From: Bacillus sp. B15-48
Lineage (GTDB): Bacteria > Bacillota > Bacilli > Bacillales > Cytobacillaceae
Reading direction: 5' to 3'
Length of the DNA: 64,000 nucleotides
Assembly (NCBI RefSeq): GCF_016879755.1
Contig: NZ_WOFU01000001.1
Span: forward strand, 868,001 to 932,000
How positions within the stretch are numbered: position 1 is the stretch's first letter; each line of letters begins with the position of its first letter. This document shows positions 51,890-61,108 of the stretch, piece by piece. The notes beneath the pieces were generated by a model that saw only the letters and a list, made by a program, of their open reading frames with translations, was not told where the DNA came from and did not search any database. A program made the translations under genes and the position numbers.

Positions 51890-53836
51890 TTAAATCTTCA
51901 TTCCTACTCTTGCCCCTTCATAGATTGCTTCAAGGGCGGTTCTTGCTTGTTTCGCGTCACCGATGACATACACTTCATTTGCAAGCTCTTCGACATTTTC
52001 AAATTGTTCGACCGGTTTTGATCCGACAGCAAAAATAATATTGTCATAGCCTTCGAGCACGATTTCTTGGCCATCTTTTTCCGCATAGACGGTCGTGCCA
52101 TCAATGCTAACAACCTTCGTCTTCGTATGAATCGCCACTTCTTCTTCTTTTAATCTATTTAGTAAACGAGTGCGAACCGTCATATAAAGATCAGCAGCGA
52201 CATCCTCTTTCATCTCGACAATCGCTACTTTTTCACAATAGTCTTTACAGAACTCAGCCGTTTCACAGCCGACCATTCCGCCGCCGATGACGAGTGCACT
52301 GTTTCCGAGAATCGATTTGCCGACTAACACATCATTTGCTTCATACACATTTGGCGCGTCATTTCCAGGAATATTCAGCTTAAATGGAACTGCACCAGTA
52401 GCGACGATCAATACATCTGGGTTTTCAGTTTTAATAAAATCAGTATCTACCGCTTTATTAAAGACCATCTTCACGCCATGTTTGTCACACATATGTTTAT
52501 AGTAGCGGATCGCTTCCGTTAAGTTTTGTTTAAATGGCGGGTATGCCGCAACTAAGAACTGACCGCCGACTTTGCTTACGTCATTCTTTTCGTATAATGT
52601 CACATCATGACCGCGCTCGGCTGCAATCCAAGCCGCTTCCATGCCAGCGACCCCTGCCCCGATGACCATCACCTTTTTAGGTGTTTCCGTCGGGCCATAT
52701 TGAACCTCTTTCCGGTTATTGCTCATTGGGTTCAACATACAAGATACGCCCCAATCGCCTTCTTGCAATGTATCATGATCATTGAAACTCATACAACGTT
52801 GCGTACAGCCAAGGCAAGGAACGATATCCTCGATTTCTCCACCTGCCATTTTATTCGGATATTCAGGATCGGCAATCGATTGACGTCCTAGACAGACAAA
52901 GTCCGTATCCCCGCGTTCAATCGCCAGCTCGACCGCATATGGATCAGCGAAGCGACCAGCAAGCATAACTGGAATGTTCACTGCCTCGCGAATTCTTCTC
53001 GTCCCTTGCCAGTTCCATCCTTGGCCCATATCTGCTGGAGGAACAATCATATCCCACGAACCGTACGTCCCTGCGGAAATGTTCAGCGCATCTGTCCCAT
53101 ATGACTCAAGCAAGCGGGCAAATACAATCGCTTCATTTCCGTCCATGCCGCCAATTCTTCCTTCCATCGAGTCCATGCGAACGATAATCGCGAAGTCTTC
53201 GCCACACTCTCTGCGAATCCCTTCGATAATCAATTTATGAAAATACGATCTTCCTTTAAATCCGCCACCGAATTCATCAATTCGTTTATTTGTCCGTGGA
53301 CTCATAAACTGCAAGCCCATATATCCATGGGCACTGTGAAACTCAATGCCATCAAAGTTGGCCTTTTTACAGCGCACCGCGGCTTGAATATAAGAGTCGA
53401 TCAGTTCATATACTTGTTCAGTCGTGTATTCATTCACTGGCTCACGGTAGATAGGCGATGGAATCGACGTTGGTCCAACAGGTGTAAGTCCGATCAGCGC
53501 CTTCGTTGTTTCACGACCGGCATGGTGAAGCTGAACTATTGCCTTTGCTCCGCCTCTATGGATGGCATTCGCTAATTTCCTTAGTCCGGGGATATAATCA
53601 TCCGAATACAATCTTGGCTCCCCAGGCATTCCCGTTGCTCGTTCATCGACAGCGGCAATTTCCGTAATCACTAGTCCAAAGCCACCTTTTGCCCTTGCCC
53701 CATAATAATCGCATGCCATTTTTTCAATCGTTCCGTCCATTTCACACATCGCCGAATCCATCGCTGGTACGACTAAGCGGTTTTTAACGAGCATTTTTCC
53801 AATGTACATCGGTGAGAAAGTTGATTCAAAATTCAT
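51890..53836 (-). CDS. NADH:flavin oxidoreductase (FadH/OYE family, Fe-S)
   Basis: 648 residues. An N-terminal FMN TIM barrel with HSAHGYMGLQFMSPRTNKRI as active-site region, an iron-sulphur cluster site (PCLGCTQRCMSFND with a fourth Cys in SCMLNP), and C-terminal FAD/NAD domains (VMVIGAGVAGMEAAWIAAER, ALVIGGGMVGCETAEF). This is the layout of 2,4-dienoyl-CoA reductase, 2-enoate reductase and BaiC-type enzymes. It reduces an activated C=C bond, substrate unknown. Transcribed before the NTF2-like gene, probably as a two-gene operon. Confidence 0.9.
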   Translation of the reverse strand: MNFESTFSPMYIGKMLVKNRLVVPAMDSAMCEMDGTIEKMACDYYGARAKGGFGLVITEIAAVDERATGMPGEPRLYSDDYIPGLRKLANAIHRGGAKAIVQLHHAGRETTKALIGLTPVGPTSIPSPIYREPVNEYTTEQVYELIDSYIQAAVRCKKANFDGIEFHSAHGYMGLQFMSPRTNKRIDEFGGGFKGRSYFHKLIIEGIRRECGEDFAIIVRMDSMEGRIGGMDGNEAIVFARLLESYGTDALNISAGTYGSWDMIVPPADMGQGWNWQGTRRIREAVNIPVMLAGRFADPYAVELAIERGDTDFVCLGRQSIADPEYPNKMAGGEIEDIVPCLGCTQRCMSFNDHDTLQEGDWGVSCMLNPMSNNRKEVQYGPTETPKKVMVIGAGVAGMEAAWIAAERGHDVTLYEKNDVSKVGGQFLVAAYPPFKQNLTEAIRYYKHMCDKHGVKMVFNKAVDTDFIKTENPDVLIVATGAVPFKLNIPGNDAPNVYEANDVLVGKSILGNSALVIGGGMVGCETAEFCKDYCEKVAIVEMKEDVAADLYMTVRTRLLNRLKEEEVAIHTKTKVVSIDGTTVYAEKDGQEIVLEGYDNIIFAVGSKPVEQFENVEELANEVYVIGDAKQARTALEAIYEGARVGMKI

Positions 53837-54071
53837 TTGTGATCGACTCCTTTAAGTTTGTATTGTGAAATGATGAACATAAAATATCTCCTTTTATGTT
53901 ATTAAATTTTTTTCATAAAAGAAATACGATTGTTCACTATTTCACATAATGTTTTAAACTGTATTCCCACTTTGAAAATAGATAATACCCGTGGAAATGG
54001 CTCTATTTCAATGGGTTTTGGGAATTTCCTTTTTTTATAATTATGTATAAATTATGGCAGGCGAAAAAAAG

Positions 54072-54165
54072 GCGATTGCCCGGGGGAGGACAATCGCAAG
54101 AGAGGTGGTTGAGTCTTCCAAATGAATCGAACGTTTGCTTAAACTCCGCTGATTACAGCACCATT
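54072..54165. repeat. Hairpin element right of the OYE gene
   Basis: GCGATTGCCC-GGGGGA-GGACAATCGC (54072-54097; one mismatch), followed by AATCGAACGTTTGCTTAAAC and CTGAT, matches the element at 51264 in sequence and orientation. Confidence 0.6.
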
Positions 54166-54307
54166 TTTCGGGTGTAGAGTTAAACTCAGTGGTTGAATCG
54201 ATTGATTGGAACGAATACAGAGGATTCTCTGTATATAGAAGGTATCTACCCGGTTGGTTTGAGAGTTAAACCTGGTTTTGTTGATTTTCGTGTAAGTATG
54301 AGAATGA

Positions 54308-54494
54308 ATAAGCGGAGAATTTCCGCCTAATGTATATTGTGGAAGCTTAAGAAGCAGATATAAGCGGAGGTATTCCGCTTAACTGCTCTAAATAGGCCAA
54401 AATCCAAAGATTTGGCTCATATAAACGGAAAAACTCCCCTTATTTTTAAGGAAATATCGATATTTCCCAGAATAGGCGGAATTCTTCCGCTTAT
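54308..54494. repeat. Palindrome array 2: four 23-bp units at 52/61/51-bp spacing
   Basis: Units at 54308 (ATAAGCGGAGAATTTCCGCC+TAA), 54360, 54421 and 54472 (last: ATAGGCGGAATTCTTCCGCT+TAT). The unit length and 187-bp total equal array 1, and the spacing read right to left (51, 61, 52) is the same. Spacer 3 contains the perfect palindrome GAAATATCGATATTTC. The array begins 470 bp upstream of the OYE gene start. The remaining sequence up to the Lon-like gene shows no other feature. Confidence 0.7.
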
Positions 54495-54744
54495 TTTTCA
54501 AACATAGTAAAATCAACGTTCAGTTCATTCCCCAGCCACGGGAATATACACCCCCTCTACGTGACCGTTCCTCCAGCCGCGGATTACGTGGCCAACTTGA
54601 ATCGCCTATCCCCCCCACTCCAGCCAATCTCGACAATTTTATGAACAATTGTTGAATAGACAGGGACGGGTGTTTTGCGAGGCGAATTTGTTAAGGATAG
54701 GAACTTTTATCAAAAAAACTATTCACTGAAATGAGGGATAAAGG

Positions 54745-57180
54745 ATGAATCGTGAGAAATTCCGCGTACCCGTTTCGAAACTAATGTCCTCTTTTGACCC
54801 CGCACACTTTCCCTTTGAAACGACCGCTGATCTTGACCAGCAACCAAATGAAATGATTGGCCAGCAGCGTGCCGAGCAGGCGATGGAGTTTGGTCTTTCT
54901 GTCGAGCAAACGGGCTATAACTTATTTATCGTCGGTCCGTCTGGGACTGGACGAATGACGTACACGCTCGACAGTGTTGCCAATATCGCGAAGACGCGCT
55001 CTGTGCCAGATGATTGGTGCTATGTGTATAATTTTGAAAATCCCGACCGCCCAACCGCGATTTCCCTGCCCGCCGGCGAAGGCATTCGCTTTCAGCAAAA
55101 AATCGAAACATTGCTGATTGAAATTGAACGTGAACTTCGCACTGCTTTTTCGGGTAAAAACTTTGAAGCGAACAAACAGAAAATTTTAGAAGCATTCCGC
55201 GACCAAATTGAAGACCTTTGGGGCACGACCGAAGCGTTTGCGTTAGAGAAAAACTTCCGGCTTGAGCGCACACCAGCCGGCGTAAATACGTACCCACTCC
55301 GCATGGGCCGGCCGCTTGACCGCAAAGAATTCGCCAAGCTGACCGAGTTTGAACAAGAAATGATCCAGCAGCGCGAAAAACAAGTGGAGGAGAAAATCCG
55401 CGAAACGATTTTCCAAATGCGTGAGAAAGAAGAAGAATTGCGGAAAACAGTCGAGCAGTTTATGCGCCAAACCGTCGTCGAGGCGATTGAAGGCCTGTTC
55501 CAGCCGCTCCGCGAAACGTATAAACATCATGAAAAAGTAATCACCTATTTAGAAGCGTATTTCCATGATATCGTCCTTCACTTTTCGTTCTTTTTAGCCG
55601 AAGAAGACGAAGAGAACAATGTGATGGCAGCGCTCACTGGCACGACTGAACAGCGGCTCCAGCGCTACACCGTCCACCTTTTTGTTAATCATAAAAATGA
55701 ATCAGGTGCGCCTGTCATTTATGAAACTAACCCTACTTTTTATAATCTATTCGGCAAGGTTGAATACAAAGGTTCGTTCGGCGCCTGGACGACCGATTTT
55801 ACCCATATTAAACCTGGGGCGCTTCATCTCGCCAACGGCGGCTACTTAATCGTCCAAGCAACAGAACTGCTGCAGCAACCGTATGCGTGGACGCTGTTAA
55901 AACGCTCATTGCAAACCGGCTATGTGCAAATTGAAAATTTAAATGAAGAGCGCGGGATGGTGCCAACGAGCGGGATTAAGCCAGAGCCGCTGCCATTAAA
56001 TTTAAAAATCATCATCATCGGTTCCTACTACTTATATGACTTGCTTTCGAGCATCGATGAAGATTTTCATAAGCTGTTCAAAGTAAAAGTCGAGTTCAAC
56101 ACAGTGATGGAGAAAACGAATGAAAACAGCTTGTTGATGGCCCGTTTTGTTAAAAATTACAGTGACAAAGAGGGACTGCTCCCCTTCCACCGCCGTGCCG
56201 TTGCGAAAGTCATTGACTATAGCTCGCGGTTAGTGGACGAACAAACGAAGCTATCAACGCGATTTCAAGACATCGTCAAAGTCCTCGTCGAATCGAGCTA
56301 TTGGGCGCAAAAACAGGACAACACGTTCGTCGATGATACTCATATTGAACAAGCGATTGCCGAGCAAATTCATCGCTCCAACCATGTATCCGAGCTGTAT
56401 CGCGAACGAATTGAAAAAGGAATCATCATGGTCGATACCGACGGCTACCGTGTCGGCCAGATCAACGGCCTCGCGGTGATGGGCACAAGAGATTCAAGCT
56501 TCGGGATTCCGACGAAAATCACCGCGCAAACATATGTCGGCAAAACCGGGATTATGAACATTGAGCGTGAAGCGGCATTAAGCGGGCAAATTCATAATAA
56601 AGGCCATATGATTTTAATCGGCTATCTTTCCGGTCAATTTGCGAAAAATTACGCGATTCCGCTGTCGGCAAGCATCGCGTTCGAGCAAACGTACTCGTAT
56701 ATTGACGGCGACAGCGCCTCAAGCACCGAGTTGTATGTGCTGTTATCGTCATTAGCGGAAGTGCCGATTTACCAAGGCATCGCGGTTACAGGCTCAGTGA
56801 ATCAATGGGGCGAAATCCAGCCGATTGGCGGCGTCAACGAAAAGATTGAAGGCTTTTTCCATATTTGCCAACAGAAAGGCTTAACCGGCAAGCAAGGCGT
56901 GCTTATTCCGAAGCAAAACGTTGCTAATTTAATGCTCGCCGCTGATGTTGTTGAAGCGGTGTCACGCGGGGATTTCCATATTTGGGCGGTCTGTGATGTC
57001 ACCGAAGGAATTGAAATTTTAACCGGTGTCCCAGCCGGAAGTGTCCGTGATGATGACGGTGCTTATCCAGAAGGCAGCATTTTCGCCAAAGTGGAAGCGC
57101 GGTTTAGTCAAATGTATGAAGTAGCAAAAGCACGCAATCAGCAGGAACAGCCGGCGAAAGAAGAAGCAGTGAGGGATTAG
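54745..57180 (+). CDS. Lon-like ATP-dependent protease (AAA + S16)
   Basis: 811 residues. An AAA-type N-terminus with a Lon-like P-loop VGPSGTGR (63-70, lacking the usual GK-T/S), a long helical insert (about 130-230), and a C-terminal S16 protease domain. The catalytic Ser is at 657 (DGDSASSTEL) and Lys at 700 (GVNEKIEGF), 43 residues apart as in LonA/LonB. It differs from LonA in lacking the N domain and belongs to the archaeal-LonB-like or LonC-like group found in Bacilli. Possible role in turnover of damaged or regulatory proteins. GC content is slightly higher than its neighbours. Confidence 0.88.
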   Translation: MNREKFRVPVSKLMSSFDPAHFPFETTADLDQQPNEMIGQQRAEQAMEFGLSVEQTGYNLFIVGPSGTGRMTYTLDSVANIAKTRSVPDDWCYVYNFENPDRPTAISLPAGEGIRFQQKIETLLIEIERELRTAFSGKNFEANKQKILEAFRDQIEDLWGTTEAFALEKNFRLERTPAGVNTYPLRMGRPLDRKEFAKLTEFEQEMIQQREKQVEEKIRETIFQMREKEEELRKTVEQFMRQTVVEAIEGLFQPLRETYKHHEKVITYLEAYFHDIVLHFSFFLAEEDEENNVMAALTGTTEQRLQRYTVHLFVNHKNESGAPVIYETNPTFYNLFGKVEYKGSFGAWTTDFTHIKPGALHLANGGYLIVQATELLQQPYAWTLLKRSLQTGYVQIENLNEERGMVPTSGIKPEPLPLNLKIIIIGSYYLYDLLSSIDEDFHKLFKVKVEFNTVMEKTNENSLLMARFVKNYSDKEGLLPFHRRAVAKVIDYSSRLVDEQTKLSTRFQDIVKVLVESSYWAQKQDNTFVDDTHIEQAIAEQIHRSNHVSELYRERIEKGIIMVDTDGYRVGQINGLAVMGTRDSSFGIPTKITAQTYVGKTGIMNIEREAALSGQIHNKGHMILIGYLSGQFAKNYAIPLSASIAFEQTYSYIDGDSASSTELYVLLSSLAEVPIYQGIAVTGSVNQWGEIQPIGGVNEKIEGFFHICQQKGLTGKQGVLIPKQNVANLMLAADVVEAVSRGDFHIWAVCDVTEGIEILTGVPAGSVRDDDGAYPEGSIFAKVEARFSQMYEVAKARNQQEQPAKEEAVRD

Positions 57181-57258
57181 AGTTTTAGGGGATTTTTAAC
57201 AGTCGTATAGTTGAGTTAGGTCGGGAGCGAGTTGTGTTGATCCCATCGTTAGTAAGCA

Positions 57259-57293
57259 AGGACCCCAGTTCAGTTGGCTGGGGTCCTTTTTTT
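57259..57293 (+). terminator. Terminator of the Lon-like gene
   Basis: AGGACCCCAG-TTCAGTTGG-CTGGGGTCCT followed by a T run: a perfect 10-bp stem, about 80 bp after the stop. Confidence 0.9.
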
Positions 57294-57350
57294 ATGCTGC
57301 GGTCATAAAACTCGTTAAATTGTGCATCCTAATTGAATAAAGTGAAACTT

Positions 57351-57386
57351 CCATCAGTGGGGGTTTTTTCCCATCCCCACTGATGG
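57351..57386. repeat. Hairpin (palindromic repeat)
   Basis: CCATCAGTGGGG and CCCCACTGATGG form a perfect 12-bp stem around GTTTTTTCCCAT. It follows the terminator and may be a second terminator or a dispersed palindrome. Confidence 0.6.
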
Positions 57387-57410
57387 TTAGTTGAACCAAT
57401 CGGGCTTTTA

Positions 57411-57478
57411 CGGACAGTTGATCCCCCACTTATCCTTCCTCGTTTCTCTAAATCTTGAAGTGGGGGTCTTACTGTCCG
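57411..57478. repeat. Large imperfect hairpin
   Basis: CGGACAGT (57411) and ACTGTCCG (57478 end) pair, with inner arms ATCCCCCACTT and AAGTGGGGGT. The ACTGTCCG/CGGACAGT motif also occurs in the 52-bp tandem array at 58.1-58.5 kb, so the two may be related. Confidence 0.55.
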
Positions 57479-57552
57479 TTAACCTGCGATAAAAAACTCA
57501 TTGTTTGGCGTGGACAATAATCATCTAGGTAAAAGGGGTGCAACTGTATCTT

Positions 57553-58035
57553 ATGGTTAGAGGAAAATGCGAAAAAAAGATTTTATTAGGGCTGCTTGGA
57601 CTTGGCATCGGCCTCTTGCCGTTTGTGTTCCGGCGTACAGGACTAAAAGACTGGTTGCTCGTGTTTTTTGCAAGTGCCTTTTCGAATGGAGTCATTGATA
57701 AAATCATCGTTGCCAATAATTTTTTGAAGTATCCTGTGCGTCTTTTGCCAAAATATTTTCAAGTACATATTTTGTTTGATGCTCTTTTGTACCCCCTTGT
57801 AAATATTATGTACAATCAACTTACGTTAAAAGATAATCACTTAATCGCCCTTTTCAAATTATTTTACTTTATCATTCCGATGGTTGTCATTGAAGTGTGG
57901 GCCGAACGGCGAACAAAATTAATTGAATTTAAGCGCGGCTGGCGCTGGTATCATTCGTTTGTCAGCTTAATGGTTAAATCGTTCTTTTCTCGATTTTGGA
58001 TTCGTTGTGTGCAGAAATGGAATGTCGATCGATGA
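57553..58035 (+). CDS. CBO0543-like membrane protein
   Basis: About 160 residues from MVRGKCEKKILLGLLGLGIG (a GTG at 57538 is the other possible start; AAAAGGGG is nearer to it). Four to five membrane helices, with the segment FANSFSNGVIDKIIV-like (VFFASAFSNGVIDKIIVANN) and the ending FKRGWRWYHSFVSLM. I recognise it as the CBO0543 family of Firmicute membrane proteins of unknown function. The C-terminal end runs up to the start of the tandem repeats. Confidence 0.6.
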   Translation: MVRGKCEKKILLGLLGLGIGLLPFVFRRTGLKDWLLVFFASAFSNGVIDKIIVANNFLKYPVRLLPKYFQVHILFDALLYPLVNIMYNQLTLKDNHLIALFKLFYFIIPMVVIEVWAERRTKLIEFKRGWRWYHSFVSLMVKSFFSRFWIRCVQKWNVDR

Positions 58036-58071
58036 TTTTTGGGACTGACCCTCGTCATAAGGAGTTGCCCC

Positions 58072-58507
58072 GGCGGCTTTCGGACAGATTCATTCCAAAA
58101 CCAGTAACTTCTGTCCGAATGAAGGGTGGTTTCAGACAGATTTCCTTCAAAACCAGTAACTTCTGTCCGAATGAAGGGCGTTTTCAGACAGATTTCCTTC
58201 AAAACCAGTAACTTCTGTCCGAATGCGGGGTGCTTTCAGACAGATTTCCTCCAAAACCAGTAACTTCTGTCCGAATGAAGGGTGCTTTCAGACAGATTCT
58301 CTCCAAAACCAGTAACTTCTGTCCGAATGAAGGGTGGTTTCAGACAGATTTCCTCCACAACCGGCTGCTTCTGTCCGAATGAAGGGTGGTTTCAGACAGA
58401 TTTCCTTCACAACCAGTAACTTCTGTCCGAATGAAGGGTGCTTTCAGACAGATTTCCTTCAAAACTAGCTACTTTTTTCCGAATCATGGGCACTTTCGGA
58501 CAGTACT
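58072..58507. repeat. Eight-unit tandem array, 52-bp period
   Basis: The AAAACCAGTAACTTCTGTCC phase mark recurs at 58097, 58149, 58201, 58253, 58305, 58357, 58409 and 58461: exact 52-bp steps. Each unit carries TCTGTCCGAAT...TTTCAGACAGA, an inverted repeat. Units differ by a few bases, with the outer ones most diverged. No reading frame continues through the array. Confidence 0.85.
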
Positions 58508-58870
58508 CGGATTAAGTACGTTTTTTAGCGAGGTTTATTCCGAGTACTCGAATTAAGTGAGTTTTTCAGAGAGGGTTTATTCCGAGTATTCGGATTAAGT
58601 GAGTTTTTCAGAGGGGTTTATTCCGAGTACTTGGATTAAGTGAGTTTTTGGGTGATTTTTATTGCTAGTACTCGTAATAAACTATTTATTTTTATCCAGT
58701 AATTGTAATTGCAGTTATAATTTTCTAAAAATAATCTTAGTACTTGGATTAAAAGGGTGTTTTTACTAGATATAATCCTAGTAGTGGGATTATAATTTTA
58801 AAAATAATCCCACTACTAGGATTAAAAAGTCCGTTACCAGCATTAAATTTTAAAAAGCTCATTATATTCC
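58502..58870. repeat. 41-42-bp tandem array grading into palindromic debris
   Basis: AGTACTCGGATTAAGT-type cores start at 58502, 58543, 58585, 58626 and 58667 (steps of 41, 42, 41, 41). Further right, less regular copies occur with palindromes such as TAATCCTAGTAGTGGGATTA (58774) and TAATCCCACTACTAGGATTA (58804). The same family is at 63.75-64.0 kb. Confidence 0.75.
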
Positions 58871-58908
58871 TAGTACTAGCAATATCACGACCTTTTCCAA
58901 TTAAGACT

Positions 58909-58995
58909 AAAGAAACCCGAGGGCCTGTGCTCTGCTCCTCATTTGGTGACCTGCTCCAAATGGGTGCTGCTGCACGCCCTCGAGTTTCTTTTTTA
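58909..58995. terminator. Long hairpin terminator of tcyP
   Basis: AAGAAACCCGAGGGC (58909 on) pairs with GCCCTCGAGTTTCTT (to 58990) with inner stems such as CATTTGG/CCAAATG, and T runs on both sides. It lies at the 3' end of the minus-strand tcyP gene. Confidence 0.7.
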
Positions 58996-60381
58996 AGCTT
59001 CGGCGATTTCAATTTCTGGTCGTCTGTAAATGTCTTCTTCGATTTCGCCGGTGATTTTCGCCGTTAACACTCCTGAAATCATGCCGCCGCTTACATTTAA
59101 TGCGGTCCGGCCCATGTCGATGAGCGGCTCGACGGAAATAACGAGTCCGACGATGGCGAGCCGCAAATCCATCACCGATAACACGATCAATGAAGCGAAC
59201 GTCGCTCCGCCGCCAACGCCGGCAACTCCGAAGGAACTAATCATAATGACGGCAATCAGCATAAAAATAAAGCCTGGGCTTAGCGGGTTCATGCCGACTG
59301 TCGGAGCTACCATGACCGCGAGCATTGCTGGATAAATTCCGGCGCAACCGTTTTGCCCAATCGTCACGCTGAACGGACCGGCAAAATTGGCGACCGGTTC
59401 TGAGACACCTAAATCGCGCGTTTGTGTTTTAATATTCATTGGCAATGCTCCCGCACTGGACCTTGATGTGAACGCAAACAGCAAGGTTGGCCACGCTTTT
59501 TTTACAAATAAAACCGGATTTAGCTTTGCAAATGCTAATAATACTAAATGGACGATAAACATTAGAATCAGTGCGACATAGGAGGCAACGACAAACGTCC
59601 CTAGCGCGAGAATCGCTTCATAATTGCTTGTTGCTGCTACTTTCGTAATTAACGCCAAAATTCCGTACGGAGTTAAGCGCAGCACGAGCGTGACAATTCG
59701 CATCACAATCGCGTAAATCGCATCGATGATTTTCGAAAACATCGCCGCCTCATCCGGCTGCTTCCGTTTCACCCCTAAATAAGCGATGCCAATAAAGGCA
59801 GCAAAAATGACGACCGCAATCGTTGACGTTGGCCGAGCGCCTGTTAAATCTGAAAAAGGATTGCTCGGGACCATTGCGACAATTTGCTGGGGCACCGTTA
59901 AGCTTTCCACCGTTTGCGCCCGTTCCACTAATTCTGCGTTGCGGTTCGCTTCCGCTTCCCCTTCAACGAGCTCGACTCCATCCAAGCCAAAACCGACCGT
60001 CGTTCCAATCGCAATCACCGCGGAAATCCCTGTCGTCGCCAGCAAAATTCCAATCACAAGGAAACTGATTTTCCCGACATTTTTAGTCATTTTCAACCGC
60101 GTAAACGCGCCAACAATCGAGATGAAGACGAGCGGCATGACGAGCATTTGCAGCAGGCGAACATAGCCCGTTCCAACGACATTGATCCACTCAATCGTTC
60201 CCGTTGTGATCTCAGAACCTGCCCCGTAAAGCAGATGAAGAAGATACCCAAAAACAATGCCGATTCCTAAGCCTGCAAACACACGTTTCGCAAACGAAAT
60301 ATGTTTCTTTTGCATCACATACAATCCACCAACAAGCAATAAGAAGATGCCGATGTTTACAATGATAAAAACAGTGCTCAT
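58993..60381 (-). CDS. tcyP: L-cystine symporter, TcyP-type (DAACS family)
   Basis: 462 residues, matching the length of B. subtilis TcyP. Eight or more membrane helices plus re-entrant loops. FTSRSSAGALPMNIKTQTRD is the serine-rich loop of dicarboxylate/amino-acid:cation symporters, and ANFAGPFSVTIGQNGCAGIY and MISSFGVAGVGGGATFASLI the substrate and Na+-site loops. It imports cystine with Na+. In B. subtilis tcyP is under CymR control, but I could not identify a CymR box here. A region with AGTTTGTGAAAAAACTAG-type symmetry lies at 60418-60440 upstream of the start. ATG with GGAGGGAAG upstream. Confidence 0.88.
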   Translation of the reverse strand: MSTVFIIVNIGIFLLLVGGLYVMQKKHISFAKRVFAGLGIGIVFGYLLHLLYGAGSEITTGTIEWINVVGTGYVRLLQMLVMPLVFISIVGAFTRLKMTKNVGKISFLVIGILLATTGISAVIAIGTTVGFGLDGVELVEGEAEANRNAELVERAQTVESLTVPQQIVAMVPSNPFSDLTGARPTSTIAVVIFAAFIGIAYLGVKRKQPDEAAMFSKIIDAIYAIVMRIVTLVLRLTPYGILALITKVAATSNYEAILALGTFVVASYVALILMFIVHLVLLAFAKLNPVLFVKKAWPTLLFAFTSRSSAGALPMNIKTQTRDLGVSEPVANFAGPFSVTIGQNGCAGIYPAMLAVMVAPTVGMNPLSPGFIFMLIAVIMISSFGVAGVGGGATFASLIVLSVMDLRLAIVGLVISVEPLIDMGRTALNVSGGMISGVLTAKITGEIEEDIYRRPEIEIAEA

Positions 60382-60605
60382 CTACTTCCCTCCTAATTTC
60401 AGCAAAGACGCTTCCCTTAGTTTGTGAAAAAACTAGGTTTTTACTTCGTTTTTAAGAAATGGTTTTTCACCTAGTTTGTGAATAAAAATCGTTTTTCACT
60501 CGTCCATTTTTTTCGAATAAGACAAGTTGTCATCCTCATAGGTTTATAAAGACTAAAGGCTAAAGGAAATGAACCTTCTTTACCTGTAAAAAGGAGCTGG
60601 TTGCT

Positions 60606-60806
60606 CTGCGGAGGAGAAGACTTAAACATAAATATTTGCCGATTATTCTTTGCTTGTGCGCATTTTTGGTCATCTATTTTCTCTATAATCTGTTTGCGAA
60701 TTTGCGCATTTTCTTCGTGTACACTACAAGTCTCGGGCCTTTCCTGTTTGTCGGACTTATTTTGTTCGTGATCGGATTTTTATTGATAAAAGGCTTCCGC
60801 GCCTGA
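60606..60806 (+). CDS. Small two-span membrane protein with a possible CTG start
   Basis: The frame encodes RRRRLKHKYLPIILCLCAFL, VIYFLYNLFANLRIFF and FLFVGLILFVIGFLLIKGFR, a basic N-terminus with two membrane helices, about 66 aa. It contains no ATG, GTG or TTG in a usable position, while AAAAAGGAG sits nine bases before a CTG (60606). Either translation starts at CTG or the start was lost by mutation. The frame opens only at 60573. Unknown function. Confidence 0.45.
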   Translation: MRRRRLKHKYLPIILCLCAFLVIYFLYNLFANLRIFFVYTTSLGPFLFVGLILFVIGFLLIKGFRA

Positions 60807-61108
60807 CGTGCAAAACTTCATCATGGCAATGGCTTGCTGCCTTTTCTGGGCAAGCCACTTGTTTTTATTATGGTGCATTGGAACGAAGGCACGTGGATTT
60901 CTTGCGGGAATGCAAGGCCAAGGGAGGCGCGACTGCCGGGGAAAGCGTAGTGCCTGGAGCGGAAATCAACACCTTGGTTTAACGTGGGCTTGAAAACAAA
61001 GCCTTGTCATAAAACAATCATATTTAACCAACTGGAAAATATAGTTAAGTGGATCTCTTAAAATTGAACTTCTACTGGCGTTACGTTTCACGAGGGGGGG
61101 CTTGTACG

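Noticed and set aside
58072-58507. CRISPR array in the 52-bp tandem repeat
   Set aside because: Repeats are contiguous with no unique spacers; it is a minisatellite.
60808-60993. 61-codon plus-strand frame after the small membrane gene
   Set aside because: GTG start without ribosome site, and the second half (CGGGGAAAGCGTAGTGCCTG region) looks like intergenic repeat-type DNA, not protein.
60900-61108. Cobalamin riboswitch upstream of cbiM/nikM
   Set aside because: No B12-box or characteristic core could be seen, and the operon make-up suggests nickel.
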